Below are positions 20,997 through 33,100 of a DNA stretch of 64,000 bases, piece after piece. Every line of letters begins with the position of its first letter. Position 1 is the first letter of the stretch. Under the pieces are notes generated by a model. The model did no database searches. It saw only the letters and a list, made by a program, of their open reading frames with translations, and was not told where the DNA came from. Location: positions 7,615,965-7,679,964 of the forward strand of contig NC_030856.1 in assembly GCF_000208745.1 (NCBI RefSeq), given 5' to 3'. The DNA is from Theobroma cacao. Its lineage: Eukaryota > Streptophyta > Magnoliopsida > Malvales > Malvaceae. Both the position numbers and the translations under genes were made by a program.

Positions 20997-23050
20997 TGGC
21001 GTTTTGAACTGAATCCGAAGGAAGATGGACCCGTGGTTCTGGGTTCATTTCCGTGGCAGTGGTTCGAATAATGGGGGTGTTCTTAGTGGATAGCTTGCTT
21101 TATTTGTTCGGCTTTGATCATATTACTTGTGTTCGAATAATGGGTGTCTTTATTTGTAAACTTTTTAACTAGATTATGAGATTATGATAAATTAATGTTT
21201 AGACTTTCTGAAATTACTTATCAGTATTTTTTGGGGTATGTTGAAGTTTTATAATAAGAATAGCACAAAAACAATATTTGATTTGAGGTGAAGTTTACTG
21301 AAAGAATGATGTTGGATTGAAATTAATTAGTTGAAATAAGTAAAAATATTATTACCTCTTATTTATTTTAATAAAACTGAATTAGGAAGGACATAGAGTT
21401 TAAGTTTTTTTTTTGGATAAAATCGGAATTTGAATCCAAATTATTTGAATAGGAAACATACACTTATTATTAAGTCAAATGCATGAACATTAATACAGAA
21501 TTTAACTTTTAACACTCTCATCTTTTACCAAAATTTTATAAGAAAAGACAAACTATGACAAGTGTATTTCTTTCAAATTATAAAATTTTAAATCGAAGAT
21601 GATATTGTTTCCTAGCCCCCACTACTTTTCTCCATGTTTATAAAATTTTACGTTGCCAAATGAGCTTCAAATCATGTAAGAAGGTTAAGTGGTTGACTAC
21701 ATTGAAACTTCAGACAAGGCTATTCAACCAAGCTGAAGACTATTGGTCTCTGCCCATGTCATACGTAAAAGCCTTGTAGATGATGGAAGAATTTTCAAAA
21801 GCTTGCCGGCCGGCCTTTGGAAAATTCCTAAGTCCAGACGCTTGAGCAAATTTAGTCTCTAGGGGACTAATCAACAATTTTCTCTCTAATCGTGGTGCAA
21901 GTTAAATTTTTTATTATTGATTATTTTCTCATATATTCATTTTCTAGCTGGTCTCTGCTTTCATTAGCTTCCACCAAACTGTTGAAAAAATATTCCTAAG
22001 AAACTTATTCCCACACGTAGATTAATTTCAAATAGTATTAAAAAGGAATATAAATGAATAAAAATGAAAGTAATTAACTACACAAAAACACATAAAATAA
22101 GAAGAAATTAAATTTTGAATAACTTAGAGAATGTATCACTATATATTTGTTTACATCATGTGTAGTTTAATTATACAAGTAAATAAAAATCTTACCAATG
22201 ATAAAATTTCAAGAAAACTGCAAAAGGTCTTTATTTTTTTTAAATTTTAAAGGAAGAGATATTTTTAAAATTCCACCATTTTAAAATTTTTCAATAGATA
22301 AATTTTCATTTGCTATTAAACAAATTGATAAGTGTACAACAAAAGAAAAAAAGAAATAATAAAAGGGGAATAAAATAACCAAGGATAATAAAGCTAGGAT
22401 CAAAATTAAAATTGTCGCATAAAATCTTAAAACGGGAAAATATAAAAAAAAAGGTATGAAAGTAATACATTTACATTATGCTTAATTAAAATTATTACAT
22501 TTTAAGTGTTGATGATGATTCACTATATCATGCTTAGTTTTATATTTTTATAAAAATATTCGATAAAGAAAGTCTTGAAAGGAATATAAGCGTTCTAAAC
22601 CTAATAGATTTCCAATCGTGTGAGATACTTTTGACTATGGGGAAAAAGAATGGTAATTTTCATACCTTTATATGCACGGTAAGTAACTTTCAAAAAGGAG
22701 CTGCCATTTTTCTTCCTTTGACAATAATTCATCTCTTGACTTTCTATCACTTCATTCATTCATTTAATAGCCAGTTACTATGAATTCCTATTTCTTAGCA
22801 ATTTAAAAAAGATGACTTCCACTGACTGGGTCCTTTCAATTAGACTTTGTTAGACTTGGACAGCTTCGGGCTTGTTTTTCTTGGCAAGACAGACAAGTGT
22901 AAACACTGGAAAAATGGAAGCATTCAAATATTATTAATTACTTCATCAGCTCATTGCCCACTCTTGTACCGAAGAAGAGAGCGTTAGTCTTCGGTCTTTG
23001 TCAATGTTGGAAATTGGCAATGAAGAGGGAAAAAAAAATGTAAGATTCTT
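20997..23050. repeat. Composite spacer unit with one 176-bp-type monomer
   Basis: After the RLP1a 3' end the DNA is AT-rich. It holds, in order, a ttttataagaaaagacaaac block (near 21535), a stretch with gtttacatcatgtgtagttt (22150), one copy of the spacer monomer (22560-22700), and the module with gacttggacagctt (22811-23045). The order recurs at 23090-25920, 27060-29950, 47000-48660 and 48660-50520. No gene is seen. Confidence 0.65.
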
Positions 23051-23839
23051 ATAAGAATTAATTCTTTAATTCCTAATATAAAAATGTTATAAGAAAAGAC
23101 AAACAATGAATAGTACATTTCTTTTAATTATAAAATTTTAATAATAAAATTTTCTTCCCTTCCAGCCTCCACCATTTTTCTTGATGTTTATTGGCATTAC
23201 ATTAGGCTTGTTATCAGTAATTATGAGAGCAATAAATTATTAAGTTCCCGTGACTTAATTCAAGCAAGCTGAAGACTATTGTTCTCTGCCCATGTAATAC
23301 GAAAAAGCTTTCTAAATAATAGAGGAATTTTCAAAGGCTTGCCAGCCAGCCTTTGCAAAATTCCTAAGCCTAGACATGACATTTGTTTGCATTATGCATT
23401 ATAATTATGCAATTAAATGAAAATCTTATCAATGATAGAATTTCAAGAAAATTGTAAACAATAATTTTTTTAAAAAAAAATTAAGGGAGGTGATGTTTTT
23501 AAAACTCCACAAATGTGTTGAGTGAATTTGAAAAATTTAATATAAAAATTTTCATTTGCTATTAAATAAATTGACAAGTGTTCAACAAAAGGAATAAAAA
23601 GATAATAAAAGGGAATAAAATAAAACACGTATAATAAAACTTGGATAAAATTTAAAATTATTAAATAAAATCTTAAAAAAGAGAAAAATATAAAAGAATG
23701 TGAAAATGATACATTTAGATTATGCTTAATTAAAATTATTACATTCTACGTGGTGATGATGATTCACTATATTATGTTTAACGTTTTATTTTTATTATTC
23801 ATTAATATATAAAAATTGACCACACCTCGAAACGATGCC

Positions 23840-25695
23840 CAAAGATTTAAAATCTACAAAAACATTTGATAAAGAAAGTCTTGAAAGGAATATAAGCATT
23901 TTATATTTAGTAGGCTTTCAATCGCGTGGGATACTTTTGACTATGAGGGAAAAAATGTAATTTTCATACCTTTATATACACGGTAAGTAACTTCCATAAA
24001 GAGGTTCAAATACTAGTAAGATTTAAAATCCACATAAATATGTGATAAAGAAAGTCTTTGAAGGAATATAAGCATTATACACTTAGTAGGTCTCCAACCA
24101 TGTGCAATACTTTGGACTATGAAGGACAAATGTAATTTTTGTACATTTATATACATGGTGAATAACTTCCATGAAAGGGGCTCAAATACTAGTAAGACTT
24201 AAAATCTACATAAATATCTGATAAAGAAAGTCTTGAAAGGAATATAAACATTATAGACTTTGTAGGCCTCCAATTAAGTGCAATACTTTTGACTATGGGA
24301 GACAAATGTAATTTTCATATCTTTATATACAATGTAAATAATTTTCATAAAAGGGGGCTCAAATACTAGTAAGACCTAAGATCCACATAAATATTTGATA
24401 AAAAAAGTCTTGGAAGGAGTATAAAACGTTATGGACTTAGTAGGTCTCCAACCGTGTGCAATACTTTAGACTATGAGGAAAAATGTAATTTTCGTACCTT
24501 TATATACACGATAAGTAACTTCCATAAAGGGGACTCAAATACTAGTAAGACTTAAAATCCACATAAATATCTAATAAAGAAAGTCTTGAAAGGAATGTAA
24601 GCGTTATAGGCTTTGTAGGTCTCCAATCGTGTGCAATAATTTTGACTATGAGGGACAAATGTAATTTTCACACCTTTACATACAATGTAAGTAATTTTCT
24701 TAAAAGGGACCCAAATACTAGTAAGACTTAAGATCCACATAAATATTTGATAAAGAAAGTCTTGAAAGGAGTATAAATGTTGTGGACTTAGTAGGTCTCC
24801 AACCGTGTGCAATACTTTAGACTATGAGGAAAAATGTAATTTTCGTATCTTTATATGCACGATAAGTAACTTCCATAATGGGGACTCAAATACTAGTAAG
24901 ACTTAAAATCCACATAAATATCTAAAAAAGAAAGTCTTGAAAGGAATATAAGCGTTATAGACTTAATGAGTCTCCAATTGAGTGCAATAATTTTGACTAT
25001 GAGAGACAAATGTAATTTTCATACTTTTATATACAATGTAAGTAATTTTCATAAAGGGGGTTCAAATACTAGTAAGACCTAAGATCCACATAAATATTTG
25101 ATAAAAAAAGTCTTGAAAGGAGTATAAGCGTTATTGACTTAATAGGTCTCCAACCATGGGCAATACTTTGGACTACGAGGAAAAAATGTAATTTGCGTAC
25201 CTTTATGTACATAGTAAGTAACTTCCATAGAAGGGGTTCAAATAGTAGTAAGACTTAAAATCCACATAAATATCTAATAAAGAAAGTCTTCAGAGGAATA
25301 TAAGCGTTATAGAGTTAGTGGGTCTCCAATCGTGTGCAATAATTTTGACTATGAGGGACAAATGTAATTTTTGTATCTTTATATACAATGTAAGTAATTT
25401 TCATAAAGAGGGCTCAAATACTAGTACGACTTAAAATACACATAAATATATAATAATAAAAATCTTTGAAAGGAATGCAAGCGTTATAGACTTAGTAGAT
25501 CTCGAACCGTGTGCAATACTTTGGACTGTGAGGGAATGATAAATAACTTCCATAAAAGGGGCTCAAATACTAATCAGATTTAAAATCTACATAAATATCT
25601 GATAAAGAAAGTCTTTAAAGGAATATACGCGTTATAGATTTGGTAAGTATCCAATCGTGTGTAATAATTTTGACTATGAGAGACAAATGTATGAC
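23840..25695. repeat. Tandem array 1: about ten ~176-bp monomers
   Basis: The monomer runs from taagacttaaaatccacata through aaagtcttgaaaggaatata and ggtctccaac to aaggggctcaaatactag. Neighbouring copies start 175-178 bp apart. From about 24191 two versions alternate: one with aataattttgac and aatgtaagtaattttcat, the other with aatactttagac and gataagtaacttccat. Short ORFs in it are products of the repeat. No coding role is seen. Confidence 0.9.
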
Positions 25696-25925
25696 TTCCA
25701 CTAACTTTGTCCTTTCAATTAGACTTTGTTAGACTCGGACAGCTTAGGGCTTGTTTTCCTTGGCAAGACACAGAACTGTAAACACTGGAACAAAGGAAGC
25801 ATTCAAATTTTGTTAATTACTTTATCAGCTCATTGCCTACTCTTGTACCGAAGAAGAGAACATTAGTCTTCGGTCTTTGTCAATGTTGGAAATTGGCAAT
25901 GAAGAGGAAAAATATGTAAGATTCT
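25696..25925. repeat. Spacer module copy (tcggacagcttagggcttg type)
   Basis: This ~230-bp block contains tgacttccactaac, tcggacagcttagggcttg, ggcaagaca, and gtcttcggtctttgtcaatg. Related copies lie at 22811, 29760, 36960, 48445, 50285 and 51290. Two of them directly precede RLP2 genes. It is non-coding; its origin is unknown. Confidence 0.75.
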
Positions 25926-26147
25926 TAAATTACTTTATCAGCCCATTGCCCACTCTTGTACCGAAGAGAAACTTTATTTTTGTTAGTCTTTGGTCTTTGT
26001 AAATGAAGAGGAAAAAAATGCAAGATTCTTGTAAGNTTAATTACTTCATCAGCTCATTGCCCACTCTTGTACCGAAGAGAAACTTTATTTTTGTTAGTCT
26101 TTGGTCTTTGTAAATGAAGAGGAAAAAAATGCAAGATTCTTGTAAGT
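25926..26147. repeat. Tandem duplication of ~111 bp with N at the join
   Basis: Two near-identical copies of the second half of the spacer module (cccattgcccactcttg to gcaagattcttgtaag) follow each other. An unresolved base lies at 26036, at the join. Confidence 0.8.
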
Positions 26148-28129
26148 ATTAATTCTTTAATTAACAATGCTCATTATAACCTAGTACTTTTACCTTTATT
26201 ATTTTTCTCTTTGACAATTTCAGAAGTTACAAAAGAGTTGCTTATGGATTGGTTGAGCTAAACAAGATTACCAGTTTCAAGTAATTTATACAAATTAGAA
26301 TATACACTTTGAGTTAAATCTAAAAATTCAATTTAATTCTAACTTAATTATTAAATATTTATTTTTAATATGAGTTCTTAAAATGTAAAAGTTTTAATTT
26401 GTTACATGAAAAAGGCAGTCAATTGGAATATTTTTCCCTTTTTTTCCCATTTTTCATCATCAATTTGATGATATATGGGTAGAGGGGGCCCTCAAAAGGT
26501 TACTTTTAAGATCTATTCATTAATATAGAATTTGGTAAAAGAAAAAGTATTAATATAGAAATAAAAAATCAAATGGATGCAATAAGTATAAAACTTGATA
26601 AAATGTGGAACATTTATAATTTTGTTCTATTGGTTGACAAAAAAGCTTAAATTCTTGCCTACAAAGCTCACTTGCATTGATTATATTTAAAGGTGCTAGA
26701 ATTAGTCTAAAGCCCATTGTACTAGTCCATTATAGATATTAAATTAATCTTTCCTAATATAAAAATGAGAATCAATTCATGTTTTAAAGGTTTCGTTTGG
26801 TTTGGTGTTTTTATTATCTGTCTTTAATTATTTATTTATTTATTAATTTTTATAAATTTAAGAAAAAAAACAGAAAGCGAAAATATTAACCAAAAGAGCT
26901 TAATTGAGCTCCCAAACATGAACTAGAGGGCATGCTTCACGCTTTTCCTCTCGGATGCGGCTATCTGTCCATTCTGCTTTTTGCTTTTCTTGATTTGTAG
27001 GAACTTTTTACAATCCAAAATCTATAAAAATATATTTCATTAGGTGTAATTTTCAATGAGATTATGATAAATTAATGTTTAGATTTTCTGTAATGACATG
27101 ATTTGAGGTGAAGTTTATTGAAAGATGGATGTTAGATTGAAATTAATTAGTTGATATTGTTACCTATTATTCATTTTAATAAAACTGAACTAGGAGGGAC
27201 ATAGTCACATAGTATTTAAGTTTCATTTTTGGACAATCTAGGAATTTGAGTCTGAATTATTTGAATAGGAAATGTACACTTACTATTGAATCAAATGCTT
27301 AAACACTAATACAGAATTTAACTTTTAATCACCTCATCTTATACCAAAAAATTTTATAAGAAAGAAACAAACAATGATAAGTGTATTCCTTTCAAATTAT
27401 AAAATTATAGATGTATGTCTTTAATTATAAAATTTTAATGATAAAATTTTCCTGCCCTTCCAGCCCCCACCAGTTTTCTTGATGTTTATTGGCATTGTGG
27501 ATCCCAATTATATTATCAGTAATTATGAGACCAATAAATTATTAAGTTCCCATGACTTAATTCAACCAAGCTGAGTACTACTGTTCTCTGCCCATGTAAT
27601 ACGAAAAAGCTTTTTAAATAATAGAAGAATTTTCAAAAGCTTACCAGCCAGCCTTTGGAAAATTCCTAAGTCTAGACGTGATATTTGCTTGCATTATGCT
27701 TACAATTATGCAATTAAATGAAAATCTTATCAATGATAGAATTTCAAGACAATTGTAAACAATAATTTTTTAAAAAAATTTAAGAGAGGTGTTATTTTTA
27801 AAATTCCACAAATGTGCTGAGCGAATTCAAAAAAAATTCAATATAAAAATTTTCATTTGCTAGTAAATAAATTGACAAGTGTTCAACAAAAGAAATAAAG
27901 AGGGAAAAAAATATAACAAGGATAATAAACATTGGATAAAAAATTCAAATTATTAAATAAAATCTTTAAAAGGAGGAAAATATAAAAAAAGTAAGAAATA
28001 ATACATTTACATTATGCTTAATTTAAATGATTACATTTTACGTGCTGATGATGATTCACTTTATTATGTTTAATTTTATATTTTTATAATTCATTGATAA
28101 ATATAAATTGACCACACCTCAAAATGGTG
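26148..28129. repeat. Spacer DNA, duplicated elsewhere in the window
   Basis: The part 26150-26740 matches 50520-51120 (for example atcatcaatttgatga). The part 27060-28130 repeats the composite spacer seen at 21190-22560 and 23100-23840. It is AT-rich, and I see no coding segment or RNA gene. Confidence 0.6.
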
Positions 28130-29635
28130 CCCAAAGATTTAAAATCCACAAAAATACTTGATAAGGAAAGTCCTGAAAGGAATATAAGCGTTCTAGATTT
28201 AGTAGGCTTTCAATCATGTGGGATACTTTTGACTATGAGGGGAAAAATGTAATTTTGATATGCACGGTAAGTAACTTCCACAGAGAGGCTCAAATACTAG
28301 TAAGATTTAAAATCCACCTAAATATCTAATAAAGAAAGCCTGGAAAGGAATATGAACGTTATAGATTTAGTAGGTCTCCAATTACCTGTAATACTTTGGA
28401 CTATGAGGGACAAAGGTAATTTTCATACCTTTATATATACAGTAAGTAACTTTCATAAAAGGGGCTCAAATACTAGTTAGACTTAAAATCCACATCAATA
28501 TCTAATAAAGAAAGTTTTAAAAGGAATATAAGCATTATAAACTTAGTGGATCTCCAATCGTTTGCAATAATTTTGACTATGAGGGAAAAATGTAATTTTC
28601 ATACTTCAACATACAATGCAAGTAATTTTCATAAAAGGGGCTCAAAGGCTAGTAAGACTTATAGACTTAGTAAGTCTCCAACCGTGTGGAATATTTTAGA
28701 CTATGAGGAAAAAATGTAATTTTCGTACCTTTATAAACACGGTAAGTAACTTCCATAAAGGGGGCTCAAATACTAGTAAGACTTAAAATCCACATAAATA
28801 TCTAATAAAAAAAGTCTTCAAAGGAATATAAGCGTTATAGACTTAGTGAGTCTCCAATCGTGTGCAATAACTTTGACTATGAGAGACAAATGTAATTTTC
28901 ATACTTTTATATACAATGTAAGTAATTTTCATAGAGGAGGCTCAAATACTAGTAAGACACAAGATCCAAAGAAATATTTGATAAAGAAAGTCTTGAAAGA
29001 AGTATAAGCACTATAGACTTAATAGGTCTCCAAGCATGTGCAATACTTTGGACTATGAGGAAAAAATGTAATTTTCGTACCTTTATATAGACGATAAGTA
29101 ACTTCCATAAAAAGGCCTCAAATACTAGCAAGACTTAAAATCCACATAAATATCTAATAAAGAAAGTCTTCAAAAGAATATATGCATTATAGAGTCAGTG
29201 GGTCTCCAATTGTGTGCAATAATTTTGACTTTGAGGGACAAATGTATTTTTTGTACCATTATATACAATGTAAGTAATTTTCATAAAGAGGGCTCAAATA
29301 CTAGTAAGACTTAAAATCCACATAAATATATAAGAAAAATGGTCTTGAAAGGAATATATAAGCATTATAGACTTTGTCTCCAACCGTGTGCAATACTTTG
29401 GATTATGAGGGACAAATGTAATTTTTGTACATTTATATACACGGTAAATAACTTCCATAAAGGGGGCTACATAAATATCTGATAAAGAAAGTCTTTAAAG
29501 GAATATAAGCGTTATAGATTTAGTAAGTCTCCAATCGTGTGCAATACTTTTGACTATGAGAGACAAATGTAATTTTCATATCTTTATAAACACGGTAAGT
29601 AACTTCCATAAAAGGGCTCCCATTTTTCTTCCTTT
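28130..29635. repeat. Tandem array 2: about eight ~176-bp monomers
   Basis: This is the same monomer family as array 1, with one shortened copy near 28640-28770 and another near 29460. The alternation of the two monomer versions is less regular here. The array ends at the aagggctcccatttttcttc phrase, just before the module that precedes RLP2a. Confidence 0.85.
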
Positions 29636-29759
29636 GACACTTTATTTCTTTAACTTTCTATCACTTCATTCATTGCCCCACTACATTGGTTTGATAGCAG
29701 GTTGCTAAATGAATTCCGATTTCTTACGGTGTCTTTCATGCCTTAGCATTCGAAAAAAT

Positions 29760-29950
29760 ATGACTTCCACTAAGTGGGTCCTCTCAAATTAGACATTCTA
29801 AGACTTAGACAGCTTAGAGCTTGTTTTTCTTGGCAAGATAAACAAGTGTAAACACCGGAACAAAGGAAGAATTCATGAAACGTTGGTCTTCGGGCTTTGT
29901 CAACGATGGAAATTGGCAACGAAGAGGAGAAAACTGTAAGATTCTTGAAT
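29760..29950. repeat. Spacer module copy upstream of RLP2a
   Basis: This diverged copy of the module (tagacagcttagagcttg, ggcaagataaacaag) lies about 220 bp before the RLP2a start. A matching copy at 51290-51450 lies at the same place before RLP2b, so it could carry promoter elements. That is inference from position only. Confidence 0.6.
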
Positions 29951-30164
29951 TTTTAAGTATTAATTCTTTAATTCTACAATCCAAAATCCATAAAAATATT
30001 GTCTTCACTGATTCAACCTATTCATAATCAGACCTTTTGTCTCGTTGGATTACTCTTTTAATGCATGTACTAGTATTAAAGTAACGAGCATCAATCAACA
30101 CAACGATGCAACAAATTATCTGAGTTGTTTCTTTCTTAATCTGCTCAACCACAAATATAATCTT

Positions 30165-33100
30165 ATGGGAAACATCAACTTCCTCCTCTCTATCATGGTT
30201 GTGGTGCTATTGAGTAACACTGTGGCTACTTTGTCTACGGAGTCACTCAACATCTTCCATGACCAATTGGCTCTTCTTGCGCTAAAAGCCCATGTCACTC
30301 ATGACCCTCAAAATCTATTAGCAACAAACTGGTCTACTACTACTTCTGTTTGCAATTGGATTGGTGTCACTTGCGGATCCAATTCCAGTCATCAAAGAGT
30401 CACCGGTCTTAATCTTTCGAACATGCGTCTTGTAGGCACCATCCCGCCTCACTTGGGAAACCTCTCTTTTCTTTCTCAGCTTAACACCCAATTTAACCAT
30501 TTTCATGGCTCATTGCCCGTCGACTTGGTTAATTTGTCTTGGTTGAAATATATAAACTTTGGTAACAATAACTTTGATGGGCAAATTCCATCATGGTTTG
30601 ATTCCTTCACTCAACTTCAGAGCTTGTTTCTTAATGATAACAACTTCTCTGGTGTTATCCCGCCTTCTTTGGGCTCTTTGTCAAATCTCGAGAAGTTGCT
30701 CTTACAGGAGAATGGTCTGGAAGGGCTTATTCCTATTGCAATCGGAAATCTTTCTAACTTGAAATGGTTGAATTTGTCAAATAATCAACTTTCAGGTTGC
30801 GTATCTTTCTCAATCATCAGTATATCTTTTTTACAAATATTGATTTCAACACTAATAATCTCATTGTAGGTCAACTTACACCGGCTATATTTGATCACCT
30901 TCCTAAATTACAATATCTAAATTTGGAATCCAATCATCTTTCTGGTAAAATTCCAACCAGTCTATTCAAGTGCCAAGAGTTGAAAATTTTAATTTTATCT
31001 CACAATGCCTTGGAGGGAAATGTACCTCAAAAAATTGAGAATATGACTACACTAGACGAGTTGTATCTCAATGGGAACAATTTAACAGGTACGTTTACGA
31101 TTGGCCTTTAGATAAGTTAAAATAATTAATTAGCTGGCAATTTATTTTTATTTTTAGTTCAGATTTATGATTTTGACAATATATTTTCATTTGTGGCAAT
31201 TTATGTAAATTAGTTTTCATTTAGATTGCGTTTGAAAATCTGATATTGTGAGATCTCTATTGAGTGGTGGATCTAAAAACAGTATTATTTGATCCATGAC
31301 AAAATTGCGTTAATAATTCATGATAAAAGGAATTGAAAAAAGTTTTGTGCGTGTACATGTAAACATGTTCATGGGTCAAAACTAATTAACACTTTTAAAA
31401 TTCAATCCAACTCGTCCTTTTAATTTATATTTATTATTAAAATATTAAAAATATTTATATATTTTAATATATATATTTCAAAATTAAAAATAAATAAAAA
31501 TAATTATTTATTAACTAATAATATCCCGAGTTAGTCTCTAACCTAAAAAGTCATGTCTAAGCATAGCTTGAGTCGGGCCAAGCTCATGAGCTTGGACAAA
31601 TAGCTTGGCAAGTGGATAACTCTACTATAAATATCTATATGATATAAAAAGAATGGTAAATTATCCTTACCTCCGTAAGTTTTTAACTTAATTAGTCAAG
31701 GTAAACTCATATGAAACCGACAGCAGGCTTTTGGCATTTCCTAAAACCGTTTCTTCTTCTTCTCTCTAAAACTGTTTCTTCTCTTTGAAAATCTCGTCTT
31801 TTTCCTCCACTCTCATGGCATTTCATTTCCCTTGCCTTCCCTTCCCATCCTTCCTCCTTGTTCAAGTCCTGACAACCTCAGCTTCTCCTTAGCCATTTTT
31901 TCTTGTTTTGGATCAAAAAATTAAGTTGAAAAATTATACATCACTAGAAGTCTAGAACACTCGAATAAGGCTGGCCTTGGAATATCTGTCCAGAAACCTC
32001 TTACCATTTCATCTTCACTTTGCAGAAAATGCTTTCACTTTTACGCCTAAGTAGCTATTGAAATCTGCAACATCTCAAGCTAAGCATTTCCGTAATATAT
32101 ATTTTTGTTAATTCTATCTTTATATTTAGGGCTAAGATTTTATTATCTTGAGTTTAATATTTCAATATCTTTATATATATTTCAATATTTTAATAACAAA
32201 TAGCTTGGAACGTGGATAACTCTAGTATAAATATCCATGTGATATAAGAAGAAGGGTAAATTACCTCTGCCTCCTCACGTTTTGACCATAAGTTTTCTAT
32301 AAGAAATCTTTCTACCTTACAAAAACTACATTGGGAAATTTCAGGTCCCATTCCTTTCTCAATCTTCAACATTTCTTCACTGCAAATAATTAACCTCGGA
32401 TACAACATGCTCTCTGGTCATCTCTCCTCGAATACATTTGATCAACTTGCTATGTTACAAGAGTTTTGGTTGGACAACAATCATGTTTCTGGAAGAATTC
32501 CCACGAGTTTATTCAAGTGCAAACGTTTGGAATATTTATACTTAGCGGAAAATCAATTGGAGGGGAGTGTGCCGATCGAAATTGGGAATTTGACTTTGCT
32601 TAAGTTTTTGGCTCTCCAAAACAACCGCTTCCAAGGTAAACTAAAGTTCCTATTAATTCTTACGCTTAATGCTTAGTGACCTTTTTCTATATAAAAATTT
32701 TTATTTTGATCACCTTTGTTCTAAATTAAAATTACATTTTAGTGGACATCATCTGTTAAAAAAAAACATCATCTGTTCAAAAAAACAGCAAAATACTAAC
32801 AGATGAACTTTCTTGCTACAAAGTAAGTAAATCATTGTTACATGGTAGTTGACCTGAAATAGATAGTAAAATAAAAATGGGCTGCCAAAAGTAAAAATTT
32901 AAGGGGAACATTCCTATTTGCAGGTGTAATTCCATCAACTATCAGGCGCTTGACTCTTCTTACATATCTTGATTTTTCTTCAAACAAATTGACAGGTATA
33001 ATCTTTCTACTGCTTTTTGTCCAATTTATGCATATAGGCAACCTTTTAAATATTTTCATAATGTCTTCATTCATCAATTCAATACATAACCAAACAATAG

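Noticed and set aside
20868..21200. Kinase domain downstream of RLP1a
   Set aside because: No kinase motifs in any frame; the gene ends in a short basic tail as RLPs do.
24552..29131. Short ORFs in the spacer arrays
   Set aside because: They are translations of the 176-bp monomers, with no constant frame between monomers.
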